Assembly (NCBI RefSeq): GCF_001468485.1
Contig: NZ_LODI01000013.1
Span: 63,550-127,549 of the forward strand
Direction of reading: 5' to 3'
DNA: 64,000 nucleotides
Source: Pseudoalteromonas sp. H71
GTDB lineage: Bacteria; Pseudomonadota; Gammaproteobacteria; Enterobacterales; Alteromonadaceae
The notes beneath the pieces are model-generated. The model was not told where the DNA came from. It saw only the letters and a list, made by a program, of their open reading frames with translations, and ran no database searches. Of the stretch, positions 56,064 to 64,000 are shown in pieces. Numbering within the stretch: position 1 is the stretch's first letter; every line of letters begins with the position of its first letter. A program made the position numbers and the translations under genes.

Positions 56064-56945
56064 ATGTCAATGAGAGTCGCATTTATAGGTTTAGGCGTAA
56101 TGGGTTACCCCATGGCGGGGCATTTAGCCAATAAAGGTCATAACGTATGTGTATTTAATCGAACACAATCCAAGGCGCAAAGTTGGACTGAACAATACAA
56201 AGGAAGCTTTGCACACACCCCACGCGAAGCGGCTCAAGGCGCTGATATTGTATTTATGTGTGTTGGTAACGATGATGATTTACGTTCTGTAGTTTATGGC
56301 GACGACGGTGTTTTAGCGGGTATGTTGCCGCACACTATATTGGTTGATCACACAACAACCTCTGCGGAAGTGGCCCGAGAAGTGGCTGCAAAAGCGGCGC
56401 TGCAAAATATCGACTTTATTGATGCCCCCGTATCTGGCGGCCAAGCTGGCGCTGAAAATGGCATTTTAACGGTCATGGCTGGTGGCAATGAAGCCGTATT
56501 TGCAAAAGTACAGCCTGTAATGGCGGCGTTTAGCCGTTTTAGCCAATTGTTAGGCGGCGTAGGCTCAGGCCAGCTTTGTAAAATGGTTAATCAAATTTGT
56601 ATTGCAGGTGTTGTACAAGGCTTAGCTGAAGGCTTACATTTTGCCAAGCAAGCGGGGCTTGATGGCGAAAAAGTTATTGAAACCATTTCTAAAGGCGCAG
56701 CCGGTTCGTGGCAAATGGAAAACCGTTACAAAACAATGTGGGCAGGTGAGTACGAGTTTGGTTTTGCGGTAGATTGGATGCGTAAAGATTTAGGTATTGC
56801 GCTTGATGAAGCTAAAAACAATGGCGCAACATTGCCACTGACGGCAACGGTCGATCAATATTACGCCGACGTACAAGCGCTTGGCGGTGGCCGATACGAC
56901 ACATCAAGCTTACTTGCACGAATAGAAGCGCTGCATAAAAAGTAA
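56064..56945 (+). CDS. NAD(P)-dependent beta-hydroxyacid dehydrogenase family protein
   Basis: A 293-residue enzyme. N-terminal Rossmann motif GLGVMGYPMA at residues 9-18, substrate-binding DAPVSGGQAGAENG (near 121) and the catalytic lysine region GQLCKMVNQ (near 170). These features define the 3-hydroxyisobutyrate/tartronate semialdehyde reductase family. The exact substrate cannot be told. The gene ends 4 bases before the 57-kb repeat block. Confidence 0.88.
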   Translation: MSMRVAFIGLGVMGYPMAGHLANKGHNVCVFNRTQSKAQSWTEQYKGSFAHTPREAAQGADIVFMCVGNDDDLRSVVYGDDGVLAGMLPHTILVDHTTTSAEVAREVAAKAALQNIDFIDAPVSGGQAGAENGILTVMAGGNEAVFAKVQPVMAAFSRFSQLLGGVGSGQLCKMVNQICIAGVVQGLAEGLHFAKQAGLDGEKVIETISKGAAGSWQMENRYKTMWAGEYEFGFAVDWMRKDLGIALDEAKNNGATLPLTATVDQYYADVQALGGGRYDTSSLLARIEALHKK

Positions 56946-56949
56946 CTCT

Positions 56950-57475
56950 GTAGACGCGAAGCTTGCTTGCGTAACGGGCATAGCCTGTAAAGTAATTTAT
57001 TCACAAAGAGGATAAGAGGCGCTGCGCTTTTAGAGGAAGTGATCAGGCAAAGCGATTTTTGGCTTATGTTTTATCATTTACTCCTCATTATCTTCCCTTT
57101 GTGGGTTGTGTTTTATTTGAGCAATTAAAAGCTGCGCTTTTCACGTGAGCAAGCTCTACGTCTACCGCGCTAGTGTAGATGAGGGGTTACTTGTAGACGC
57201 TAAGCTTGCTTGCGTGACGGGCAAGCCCGTAAACTGATTAATTCACAAAGAGGATATGAGGCGCTGCGCTTTTAGAGGAAGTGATTAGGCAAAGTTATTA
57301 TTGGCTTATGTTTTATCATTTACTCCTCATTATCTTCTCTTTGAGGATTATGTTTTATTTTAGCAATTAAAAGCTGAGCTTTTCACGTGAGCAAACTCAA
57401 CGTCTACCGCGAAGGTGTAGATGTGGTTTTACTTGTAGACGCGAAGCTTGCTTGCGTGATGGGCGAAGCCCATAA
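56950..57475. repeat. Tandem 242-bp composite repeat with nested palindromes
   Basis: Starts of the unit (GTAGACGC) lie at 56950, 57193 and 57435, so two full units and one partial. Each holds the dispersed element core, 102 bp long (57002-57103 and 57244-57345; CACAAAGAGGAT to CTTTGTG or CTTTGAG). It is enclosed by an outer inverted repeat: GTAGACG...AGCTTGCT...GTGA on the left and CACGTGAGCAAGCT...ACGTCTAC on the right (right ends 57165 and 57407). It occupies the space between convergent genes. No ORF is supported. Confidence 0.9.
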
Positions 57476-57487
57476 TAATTCAAACAA

Positions 57488-57528
57488 AAAAACGCGACGC
57501 TTTAGTAATTGAAACGTCGCGTTTTTAT
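57488..57528. terminator. Terminator after sbcB
   Basis: A 12-bp stem AAAAACGCGACG / CGTCGCGTTTTT with a 15-base loop, T-rich on both strands. Confidence 0.85.
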
Positions 57529-57557
57529 ATGCGCTATACAAATAAACTTAAAGCAAA

Positions 57558-59003
57558 TTACATGCTCTGCGCGTAGTTATAAAGCGCCTTTAAAATGGTG
57601 AGGTTCTTTTCGCTGTCGTCGTGCTCATGGGCCAAGTTTTCAAGGGTGATCATAAAATCTTGTGCGCTAATTGAGGGTTGATCTTCCCCGTGCATTAACT
57701 TGTTTTGGCAATACTGGCGCCATTGATCAAGCTCTTGCTGGTTTAGTGTTTCCGGCCAGTTTCGTGCACGGTATCTAAACAGTAATGTATTGAACTTTTT
57801 ATCTTCAAAATCTAAATTTAAGCCTGCTAGTTCATCTGGCTTAGCATCGCGAATAATCGCAAATTTAGCTTTGTCGGCATGGCTTGTAAAGCCATTATAA
57901 AGTAAGTAATCAACGTTAGTGGTTGCGCTGTAATCGCCTTGTTCGTTAAACACTTCAGTTACTTTATCACGAAGCTCGGTATTGGCTTTTAAAACAGCTA
58001 AATTAGCAAGGCACTGCTCGCGGTCAATTCCTAAACGGGCTGCATTTTCAGGCAATAACGTTTTAGCAGGCGCTAAAATAGGGCACTTATTTAAATGCAC
58101 CAGCTTTAAACCAACAGGTAAATCGCCTTCGGCTAAATCAACGCGTTTGGTGTATAGTCGTTTACGTAATTCTTCTACGTTTAAATCAAGTAACACTTGC
58201 GGGCTTTGGGTTAAATCAAAACAAATAACGGCGTTTTTATTTACCGGATGAAAGCTCATAGGTGCCACCCACGTTGTACACCCTTGCGTTGCAGGAATAC
58301 GCGATGAGGTATGCACCAGCGGCGTCATGTTAAATACATCCACTAAATCGCCAAGCGCTTTTTTATTACGCAGCCTAAAAAAGAAGTTATACAGCTTTGG
58401 TTGTTTTTCTTTTATTAGCTTAGCAAGTGCGATAGTGGCTGTCACATCGCTTAGCGCATCGTGCGCAGCAGCGTGTTCAATACCGTTGGCTACTGTTAAA
58501 TGTTCTAACTTAAAGCTTGGGCTGCCGTCTTCTTTTAGCGGCCATTCAATGCCCTCAGGGCGTAGCGCATAGCATGCACGTACTAAATCAATAATATCCC
58601 AGCGGCTGTTATTGTTTTTATATTCGCGCTCGTACGGGTCGTAAAAGTTACGGTAAAAGCTATAACGGCTTACTTCGTCATCAAACCGAATACTGTTATA
58701 ACCCGCCACACAGGTATTTGGCGCACTAAATTCAGCATGAATTTTTGCAATAAACTCAGCTTCAACCAAGCCTTTTTTCATCGCCACTTGTGGCGTAATA
58801 CCGGTAATTAAACACGCCTCAGGGTGGGGCAAGTAATCTGCTTGCGGCTTACAATATTCAATAAGCGGCTCGCCAATTATATTTAAATCAAGATCGGTAC
58901 GAATACCCGCAAATTGGCTCGGCTTATCTTTTTGAGGGCTTGCCCCCCACGTCTCATAATCGTGCCAGTAAATAGTTGCTTGATTTTGCTCTTGATATGC
59001 CAT
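57558..59003 (-). CDS. sbcB: Exodeoxyribonuclease I
   Basis: The 481-residue enzyme digests single-stranded DNA 3' to 5'. The DEDD catalytic residues begin with IYWHDYETWG (Asp15, Glu17), then GYNSIRFDDEVSRYSFYRNF (near residue 110) and AHDALSDVTATI (near residue 186). The SH3-like and C-terminal domains that bind SSB follow. Length and order match the E. coli protein. It seems to be transcribed alone. Confidence 0.96.
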   Translation of the reverse strand: MAYQEQNQATIYWHDYETWGASPQKDKPSQFAGIRTDLDLNIIGEPLIEYCKPQADYLPHPEACLITGITPQVAMKKGLVEAEFIAKIHAEFSAPNTCVAGYNSIRFDDEVSRYSFYRNFYDPYEREYKNNNSRWDIIDLVRACYALRPEGIEWPLKEDGSPSFKLEHLTVANGIEHAAAHDALSDVTATIALAKLIKEKQPKLYNFFFRLRNKKALGDLVDVFNMTPLVHTSSRIPATQGCTTWVAPMSFHPVNKNAVICFDLTQSPQVLLDLNVEELRKRLYTKRVDLAEGDLPVGLKLVHLNKCPILAPAKTLLPENAARLGIDREQCLANLAVLKANTELRDKVTEVFNEQGDYSATTNVDYLLYNGFTSHADKAKFAIIRDAKPDELAGLNLDFEDKKFNTLLFRYRARNWPETLNQQELDQWRQYCQNKLMHGEDQPSISAQDFMITLENLAHEHDDSEKNLTILKALYNYAQSM

Positions 59004-59206
59004 GGTAAAACCCTGAGTAGTTAACCTAAAAACGCCTAAATGCGCGCCAAGTTACTAAATTTATGAATTATTTAGATTATGGCATATGGGCGAGAGAGTT
59101 TATAGGTACCTTAATTTAAACTTTAGTAAATTTAACTATTAACGCTGGAAGTCATATTTAATATCGCTTAAGGTAATTTTTAAAATAAACTTACGTAAAA
59201 AATAAG

Positions 59207-60019
59207 ATGAGAATACTCTTTACCGCAATCATTTTTTATTCGCTTTTTATCCCACACGTTGTAATGGCCAGTACAGCTAAGGTTCAAATAAATGGCTCTG
59301 ATGTAGAATACGAATTAGCTGGTAAAGGTAAACATACTATTTTACTTGAAGCGGGCGGCTCTGCTGGTTTAAGTGACTGGGATCCGGTTTTTGAATCACT
59401 TACCAAGCACGCGAAAGTTATACGGTATTCTCGTATTGGTAATGGTGGCTCTGCGCAAATAAAGAAAAACTACAGCTCTGAAGAATATGCAGCTGAGGCT
59501 GTGTTATTACTTAAAGCACTTAAAGTAGATGAGCCTGTTGTGTATGTTGCGCACTCTTATGGTGCTTATATTGCGCGTGTATTTGCTGCAACATACCCTA
59601 ATCAGATTAAAGCGTTGATGTTAATTGAGCCTGCATCAGAGCATGATGTAGATATTATGCGCGCGATTGATTTACCACGCGCTGAAAAAGAAATTGCAGC
59701 AATAAAGCTTGATGACATGAAAAATGGAATGTCGAATCAGTATTTAGATTTTTGGGCAAAACGCCCGCTACCTGATTATCCGCAAATTGCTGATATACCC
59801 GTGACTGTTATCGCCTCAGTTAAAAAGTATAAAAACCCATCTATATTATTTTTTACCGACAAAGCGCGGGAAAGGTGGGGCGACTTACATTCAAAGTGGG
59901 CTAATGCATTTCCTCAAGGTGAAATAGTAATAACAAATAAAAGTTATCACTATCCACAAAGTGATGAGCCAGAAATGGTTGTAACCCAGATAGTTAAGTT
60001 ACTTGAACGCACTCAATAA
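59207..60019 (+). CDS. Secreted alpha/beta hydrolase
   Basis: A 270-residue protein with a signal peptide (FTAIIFYSLFIPHVVMAS). The nucleophile is the serine of AHSYGAYIA (near residue 117), with an oxyanion loop LEAGGSAG and histidine near the C-terminus (SYHYPQSD). It probably cleaves an ester or amide outside the cytoplasm. Substrate unknown. A weak ribosome site precedes the ATG. Confidence 0.8.
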   Translation: MRILFTAIIFYSLFIPHVVMASTAKVQINGSDVEYELAGKGKHTILLEAGGSAGLSDWDPVFESLTKHAKVIRYSRIGNGGSAQIKKNYSSEEYAAEAVLLLKALKVDEPVVYVAHSYGAYIARVFAATYPNQIKALMLIEPASEHDVDIMRAIDLPRAEKEIAAIKLDDMKNGMSNQYLDFWAKRPLPDYPQIADIPVTVIASVKKYKNPSILFFTDKARERWGDLHSKWANAFPQGEIVITNKSYHYPQSDEPEMVVTQIVKLLERTQ

Positions 60020-60204
60020 GTTTAAATTTTTGGTTGTTTTGATAGATGTCAATCTGCGAAATTAATGGTCGGCATTCGACTAAAGTCTATAAGTTAATTA
60101 TCTTCACTTATTGGTTTTGTTTTTATCGTTTGTCGGTTTGATGGTAATTCTCTAAAGTTCAGTTGTCGGCAACAAGCACGACTTAACCAAACAGGATTAT
60201 GACC
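60020..60204 (+). promoter_or_regulatory. Upstream region of the first TPR-like paralogue
   Basis: GACTAAAGTC (60078-60087) lies 127 bases before the ATG. The TCTAAAGTTCAGTTGTCGGC segment (60151-60170) and AAGCACGACT are repeated almost exactly upstream of the second paralogue. These shared parts are likely promoter and leader elements. Confidence 0.55.
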
Positions 60205-60609
60205 ATGAAAACTTTTATCAAAACTATCGCTCTTAGCTCACTACTTACTTGTTCAGCTGCTGCAATGGCTGATCAAAGTGATTACAAATTAATGGTTATT
60301 GAAACTGCAACAGCGCCACAGCCACTTGAGCAATCATTTAATAGCTGCGCACTTAATGTTAAGTCTAAAAATTATGCACAAGCTGAAGAAGTTTGTACTA
60401 AAGCAATTGCGCTTTTAAAGGATGCAGACGCACCACGTTTTAAAGTACGCCAGCTTACATCATTCGCATTAAGTAACCGTGGTGTAGCGCGTTTAAAATC
60501 AAATAACGAAACAGCTGCACTTGCAGACTTTTATGAAGCTAACCAAATGTCTAACAGCACTATGGTATCGCACAACTTAAATCGCGCAAAAGAAGAGCTT
60601 TCTTTATAA
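60205..60609 (+). CDS. Periplasmic TPR-like protein, paralogue 1
   Basis: 134 residues from ATG 60205, which has AGGA 8 bases upstream; the ATG at 60199 is too close to that site and is out of step with the second paralogue. A signal peptide (IALSSLLTCSAAAMA) is followed by a soluble helical domain with TPR-like repeats (YAQAEEVCTKAIALLKDADA, LSNRGVARLKSNNETAAL). Two cysteines (Cys46 and Cys59 approx.) may form a disulphide. Paralogue 2 lies 315 bases downstream and is about 85 per cent identical by eye. Role unknown; a strong terminator follows. Confidence 0.8.
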   Translation: MKTFIKTIALSSLLTCSAAAMADQSDYKLMVIETATAPQPLEQSFNSCALNVKSKNYAQAEEVCTKAIALLKDADAPRFKVRQLTSFALSNRGVARLKSNNETAALADFYEANQMSNSTMVSHNLNRAKEELSL

Positions 60610-60634
60610 TTTGCTTTAGCAAGCGCCAAATTTA

Positions 60635-60675
60635 AAAAAAGCCCCAGCTAGGTTTAACCTGCTGGGGCTTTTTTG
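60635..60675 (+). terminator. Terminator after TPR-like paralogue 1
   Basis: A 14-bp stem AAAAAAGCCCCAGC / GCTGGGGCTTTTTT with a 12-base loop and T run. Confidence 0.9.
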
Positions 60676-60923
60676 TATTGGTATCATTATAGTTTTTATT
60701 GTTTTAATCCTATTTTTATAACCACAGCGTTATTTTTAGTCATAGTTTATAAAATGTAATTTACTAAATAATCCAGATATTTTTAAGGTTATTAGACTAA
60801 AGTCTATAGGTTAATTTTATTCACTTATTGAGTTTGTTTTTATCGTTTGTGAGGTTTGAGCTTTTACTCTAAAGTTCAGTTGTCGGCAACAAGCACGACT
60901 CACTTAATTAGGAAAGGCAAACC
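60676..60923 (+). promoter_or_regulatory. Upstream region of TPR-like paralogue 2
   Basis: Repeats the arrangement upstream of paralogue 1: GACTAAAGTC at 60795-60804, 129 bases before the ATG, then CTCTAAAGTTCAGTTGTCGG and AAGCACGACT. The duplication therefore included the promoter. Confidence 0.6.
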
Positions 60924-61331
60924 ATGAAACGTACACTTTTAAAAACCATCGCTCTTGGCTCATTATTAACTTGCTCTGCAGCTGTAATGGCTGATTCAAG
61001 TGATTACAAATTAATGGTTATTGAAGCGCAAACTGCGCCGCAGCCGCTTGAGCAATCGTTTAACAGCTGCGCACTTAATGTTAAGTCAAAAAACTACGCA
61101 CAGGCTGAAGCAATTTGTACTAAAGCTATCGCATTGTTAAAAGATGCTGATGCACCTCGATTTAAAGTACGCCAGTTGACTTCATTCGCGTTAAGCAACC
61201 GCGGTATAGCGCGTTTAAAAGCGAACAACGAAACAGCTGGTCTTGCTGATTTATACGAAGCTAAATCAATGTCTAATAGCACAATGGTGTCGCATAATTT
61301 AACACGTGCTAAAGAAGAGCTTTCTTTATAA
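60924..61331 (+). CDS. Periplasmic TPR-like protein, paralogue 2
   Basis: 135 residues with signal peptide (TIALGSLLTCSAAVMAD) and the same TPR-like domain as paralogue 1. The differences are concentrated in the signal peptide and a few central residues, so the two arose from a tandem duplication and both are kept. AGGAAAGG ribosome site before the ATG. Ends in its own terminator. Confidence 0.8.
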   Translation: MKRTLLKTIALGSLLTCSAAVMADSSDYKLMVIEAQTAPQPLEQSFNSCALNVKSKNYAQAEAICTKAIALLKDADAPRFKVRQLTSFALSNRGIARLKANNETAGLADLYEAKSMSNSTMVSHNLTRAKEELSL

Positions 61332-61348
61332 TAAGTATTACCATAGTG

Positions 61349-61386
61349 AAAAAGCCGATGTTGGAGTAATCTTGCATCGGCTTTTT
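61349..61386 (+). terminator. Terminator after TPR-like paralogue 2
   Basis: A 12-bp stem AAAAAGCCGATG / CATCGGCTTTTT with a 14-base loop and T run. Confidence 0.85.
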
Positions 61387-61477
61387 TGTGTTTATTGCTT
61401 TTTAAAATGCTCATCATCTATTCATAATTGCGGGTTAATAATACGTTTAATTATTTAACTCAAAAATATGCCCTATT

Positions 61478-62005
61478 TTGAAACCCATAAAAATATTACT
61501 GCTCACCTTAGTCATTACTATATTAACCCTAGTACTCGCCGTGTTTGCTTTACCTGAAAAAATCACGAATCCCGTATCAGGGGCAACACCCAACGATTGG
61601 AATCATGCTACTTTTTGGTATGAGCCATGGGGTAAGTCGGGGGTTCATAAAGGTATTGATATATTTGGTAAGAAAAATACGCATGTTGTTGCACCCGTTA
61701 ACGGGCTTGTTGTGTTTAGTGGAGAACTTAAAAGAGGCGGTAAGGTGGTTGTTATACTTGGGGCTAAATGGCGTATTCATTATTTAGCACATTTAAATAG
61801 CTACACTGTAAGTAAAGGTGACATTGTAAAGCTAAATGAGAATATTGGCTTACTGGGTAGAACAGGAAATGCAGTCGGTAAGCCACCTCATGTTCATTAT
61901 TCAATTGTGTCTTTATTTCCATTACCTTGGCTTGCAACAAATGAAAGCCAAGGTTGGAAAAGAATGTTTTATATCAACCCACACACAAAACTGGTTAAGC
62001 GTTAA
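61478..62005 (+). CDS. M23 family metallopeptidase
   Basis: A 175-residue peptidase with an N-terminal membrane anchor (ILLLTLVITILTLVLAVFAL). The zinc motif HKGIDIF (HxxxD, near residue 57) and HVHYS (HxH, near residue 139) are those of the LytM/lysostaphin fold, which cuts peptidoglycan cross-links. It lacks long coiled-coil or LysM parts. The start is a TTG at 61478, as no in-frame ATG precedes. It ends 34 bases before the SbtA gene on the other strand. Confidence 0.85.
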   Translation: MKPIKILLLTLVITILTLVLAVFALPEKITNPVSGATPNDWNHATFWYEPWGKSGVHKGIDIFGKKNTHVVAPVNGLVVFSGELKRGGKVVVILGAKWRIHYLAHLNSYTVSKGDIVKLNENIGLLGRTGNAVGKPPHVHYSIVSLFPLPWLATNESQGWKRMFYINPHTKLVKR

Positions 62006-62038
62006 TGGGCAGTGGCAAGTCACCGCGCTAAATGTTAG

Positions 62039-62986
62039 CTATTGAATAGCAACGGCAAGCTGGTGGTAAAGGCCAATACCTACTATTACATTGAACGGAA
62101 AAGTAACACCCAGCGAGCTAAGCATGGCAAGGCCTATATCTGCTTTGGGAATAGCGGCTTTTATTGCAGCAGGGGCTGCAATGTATGAGGCACTGGCTAC
62201 TAAGCTACCCAATATAACCACTGACCCAAGTTCTAATCCTAATAAAGTACCTACACCTACACCTAGTGTGCCCAAACATAACGGTGTAATGATAGCAAAA
62301 GTGGCTAATTTCCAATGTTGCCATGGGAAAGGGCGAAGTGTTTGTGCAGCTACTAATCCCATTTCTAGTAAAAATAAGGCAAGGACTACTTTAAAACTGC
62401 TTGTTAATAAGCTGGTAACTTGGCTGCCTTGTGATGTGCCGTACATCATGCCAATAATTACACCACCGACCAATAAAATAACACTTTTGTTAGTAAGGGT
62501 TTCGTGCCAAAGCGCTTTTAATGAGAGTGTACTTGTTTGGCCTGGGTCTTTATCAAGCTTGCGATAAAGTAATAAGCCAACAATAATAGCGGGAAGCTCT
62601 AGCATAACTAAATAGAGTGTTACTTCAGCGCCTACGGCTAAATTTGCAGATTCGGCATACGCTAACGCAACCGCAAAAGTACCGGCACTTACCGAGCCAT
62701 AATGCGCTGCAATACTGGCGCTATTGGCCACCGATAATTTAATAACGTATTTTAAAATGGGATATAACAGTAGCGGAATAAGTGCGCCTAAAAGCATAAC
62801 TGTGCCCATTTCTGGTAGTAGCTGCCAACTTAAATTACCATGAAGTACCATGCCGCCTTTTAAACCAATAGTTAGCATGAGTAATAAGCTTAGCGTTTCG
62901 TACGTGGCTTTAGGAATGGTTAAATCAGAGCGTAATATTCCTGCTACTAATCCTAAAATAAAAAACATAACAACTATATCAGGCAC
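62039..62986 (-). CDS. SbtA-type sodium-dependent bicarbonate transporter
   Basis: A 315-residue protein with about 10 membrane helices. GLKGGMVLHGNLSW, AAHYGSVSAGTFAVALAY and YLVMLELPAIIVGLLL are the typical SbtA family stretches, and the inverted repeat of the fold is recognisable. In cyanobacteria SbtA takes up bicarbonate with sodium. Role in a heterotroph is less clear. It is divergent from a LysR-type regulator, so it is probably its target. No SbtB (PII-like) gene is adjacent in the window. Confidence 0.85.
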   Translation of the reverse strand: MPDIVVMFFILGLVAGILRSDLTIPKATYETLSLLLMLTIGLKGGMVLHGNLSWQLLPEMGTVMLLGALIPLLLYPILKYVIKLSVANSASIAAHYGSVSAGTFAVALAYAESANLAVGAEVTLYLVMLELPAIIVGLLLYRKLDKDPGQTSTLSLKALWHETLTNKSVILLVGGVIIGMMYGTSQGSQVTSLLTSSFKVVLALFLLEMGLVAAQTLRPFPWQHWKLATFAIITPLCLGTLGVGVGTLLGLELGSVVILGSLVASASYIAAPAAIKAAIPKADIGLAMLSSLGVTFPFNVIVGIGLYHQLAVAIQ

Positions 62987-63060
62987 ACCTTTTTCCTTTT
63001 AAATATGAAATTAAGTAGCGCTATTGTATTTAAAACTTTGTATAGTAAATAATAAAATAA

Positions 63061-63075
63061 ATACCAGTTAGGTAT
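63061..63075. promoter_or_regulatory. Candidate LysR operator between sbtA and the regulator
   Basis: ATACC-AGTTA-GGTAT is a 15-bp interrupted palindrome that contains a T-N11-A core. It lies 26 bases before the LysR start and 75 bases before the SbtA start, the usual position for a divergent LysR regulator. Confidence 0.6.
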
Positions 63076-63100
63076 AGGTAATTATCTATAGGTGGGCGTT

Positions 63101-64000
63101 GTGGATTTACGACATATTTCATTTAGGTTGCTCGAAGTATTTATGAGCGTAGTAAAAACAGGTTCAATTAGTGAAACCGCGAGGCGCTTGCACTTAACTC
63201 AGCCCACTGTTTCGCTGCAAATAAAGCGCTTACAAGAAACCATAGGCGAGCCATTAATACATATGCAGCAACAAAAACTGCATGTAACAGAGGCTGGGTT
63301 AGCGCTTTTTAAAACCTGCCAGCAAGTATTTGGGCATTTTGAAGACTACCAAGACTTTTTAACAGAGCTCAATGGCGGAGAGCGCGGTAGGTGTAAAATA
63401 GCCATGGTCAACACCGCGCAGTACATTTTGCCCAAATTGTTGGGGCCTTATAGTAATTTGCACCCGCATGTAGAGCTTCCTCTTGAGATAGGCAACCGTG
63501 CAGAAGTGCTTGATCGATTTGAGCGAGGTGAAGACGATATTTATGTTTTCAGTCACCCTCCATCGCTTGAACATGCGCAAGCTGCACGTTTTTTACATAA
63601 TCCGCTTGAGTTTATTGTGCCGGTTAATCACCCTCTTGCCAGTGTAAAGTCAGTAAAGCTTAGGGATTTAATGCAATACCGATTTTTATTACGCGAAAAT
63701 GGCTCGGCAACACGCATGTTATTTGAAAGCGAGCTACAAAGTCGTGGTTTAGTACTCAGCGATTCGGTACAAATGGCCAGTAATGAAGCAATTAGAGTTG
63801 CGGTATCGTCGGGCATGGGAATCGCTGTTTTATCTCGCCACGTGCTTGCAAAAGACGATGCAAACTTTAAGGTATTAACAGTTACCGACACTCATTTGGC
63901 AAGCCATTGGTATTTTGTTATGCGAACCGACAGGCATATATCGCATGCGGCGCGAAACTTTTTAAAATTTGCACAGCAGCATTTAGAGCAATATCTTGGC
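63101..64000 (+). CDS. LysR-type transcriptional regulator (partial at window end)
   Basis: The frame is open for 300 codons from GTG 63101 to the window end and has no stop. The N-terminal winged helix DLRHISFRLLEVFMSVVKTG, SISETARRLHLTQPTVSLQI begins with the usual LysR pattern. A substrate-binding part follows (CKIAMVNTAQYILPKLL, LGPYSNL). It is of the CbbR/CmpR-like sort, whose members control carbon transport or fixation, in keeping with the divergent SbtA. AGGTGGG precedes the GTG by about 5 bases. The C-terminus is outside the window by a few residues. Confidence 0.9.
   Translation, partial: MDLRHISFRLLEVFMSVVKTGSISETARRLHLTQPTVSLQIKRLQETIGEPLIHMQQQKLHVTEAGLALFKTCQQVFGHFEDYQDFLTELNGGERGRCKIAMVNTAQYILPKLLGPYSNLHPHVELPLEIGNRAEVLDRFERGEDDIYVFSHPPSLEHAQAARFLHNPLEFIVPVNHPLASVKSVKLRDLMQYRFLLRENGSATRMLFESELQSRGLVLSDSVQMASNEAIRVAVSSGMGIAVLSRHVLAKDDANFKVLTVTDTHLASHWYFVMRTDRHISHAARNFLKFAQQHLEQYLG

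Overview
The window looks like chromosomal DNA of a marine gammaproteobacterium of the Pseudoalteromonas type (Alteromonadales). This is judged from AT-rich intergenic DNA, the protein sequences, and blocks such as dapB-carA-carB-greA, gltB-gltD and nadK beside grpE. I could not run a search, so the genus is an inference. No rRNA, tRNA, CRISPR array, prophage or transposase gene is seen. Most of the window is housekeeping DNA.

Layout. 0-1.5 kb: start of an ABC ATPase and a MacA-like adaptor (minus strand), with a possible 32-residue membrane peptide ahead of them. 2.3-8.2 kb: glutamate synthase gltBD. 8.6-13.4 kb: a membrane diguanylate cyclase, then recN, a membrane coiled-coil protein and nadK. 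13.5-15.2 kb: a heat-shock pair, an HrcA-like repressor and grpE, each behind a sigma-32-type promoter. 15.2-21 kb: an MFS pump, an M48 lipoprotein protease, a frameshifted alpha/beta hydrolase, a Tsx-like porin and an NhaC-type antiporter. 21.2-27.3 kb: dapB, carAB and greA. 27.4-31.8 kb: an S66 peptidase, small hypotheticals, a lipoprotein with a GlyGly-CTERM-like tail and a Tat-exported dienelactone hydrolase. 32-36.3 kb: an RND efflux pump pair.

36.5-40.2 kb is the clearest accessory region. Three co-oriented genes (OsmC-like, DJ-1/PfpI-like, unknown) each end at a shared 12-bp motif that resembles an integron attC end. Beside them is a tandem array of a 101-bp element with two alternating spacer types. 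The same element family occurs twice more, in a different frame of spacers, at 57 kb, and as a half copy at 36.8 kb.

40-64 kb: a TonB-dependent receptor, msrA, the MukBEF-like condensin operon mksF-mksE-mksB, an NhaD antiporter with a possibly structured leader, lysC behind a lysine riboswitch, a phosphopantetheinyl transferase, an NSS transporter, a NYN-domain protein, D-lactate dehydrogenase, glutathione peroxidase, a beta-hydroxyacid dehydrogenase, exonuclease I, a hydrolase, two tandem TPR-like periplasmic paralogues, an M23 peptidase, an SbtA-type transporter and a divergent LysR regulator cut by the window end.

Themes: amino-acid and pyrimidine supply (gltBD, dapB, carAB, lysC), sodium and proton traffic (NhaC, NhaD, NSS, SbtA), envelope export and efflux, and stress protection (hrcA-grpE, msrA, GPx, OsmC). 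The observations I would follow first are the 101-bp repeat family with the attC-like cassette cluster, the nuclease-less Mks operon, the small membrane ORFs, and the candidate leaders of carA and nhaD.
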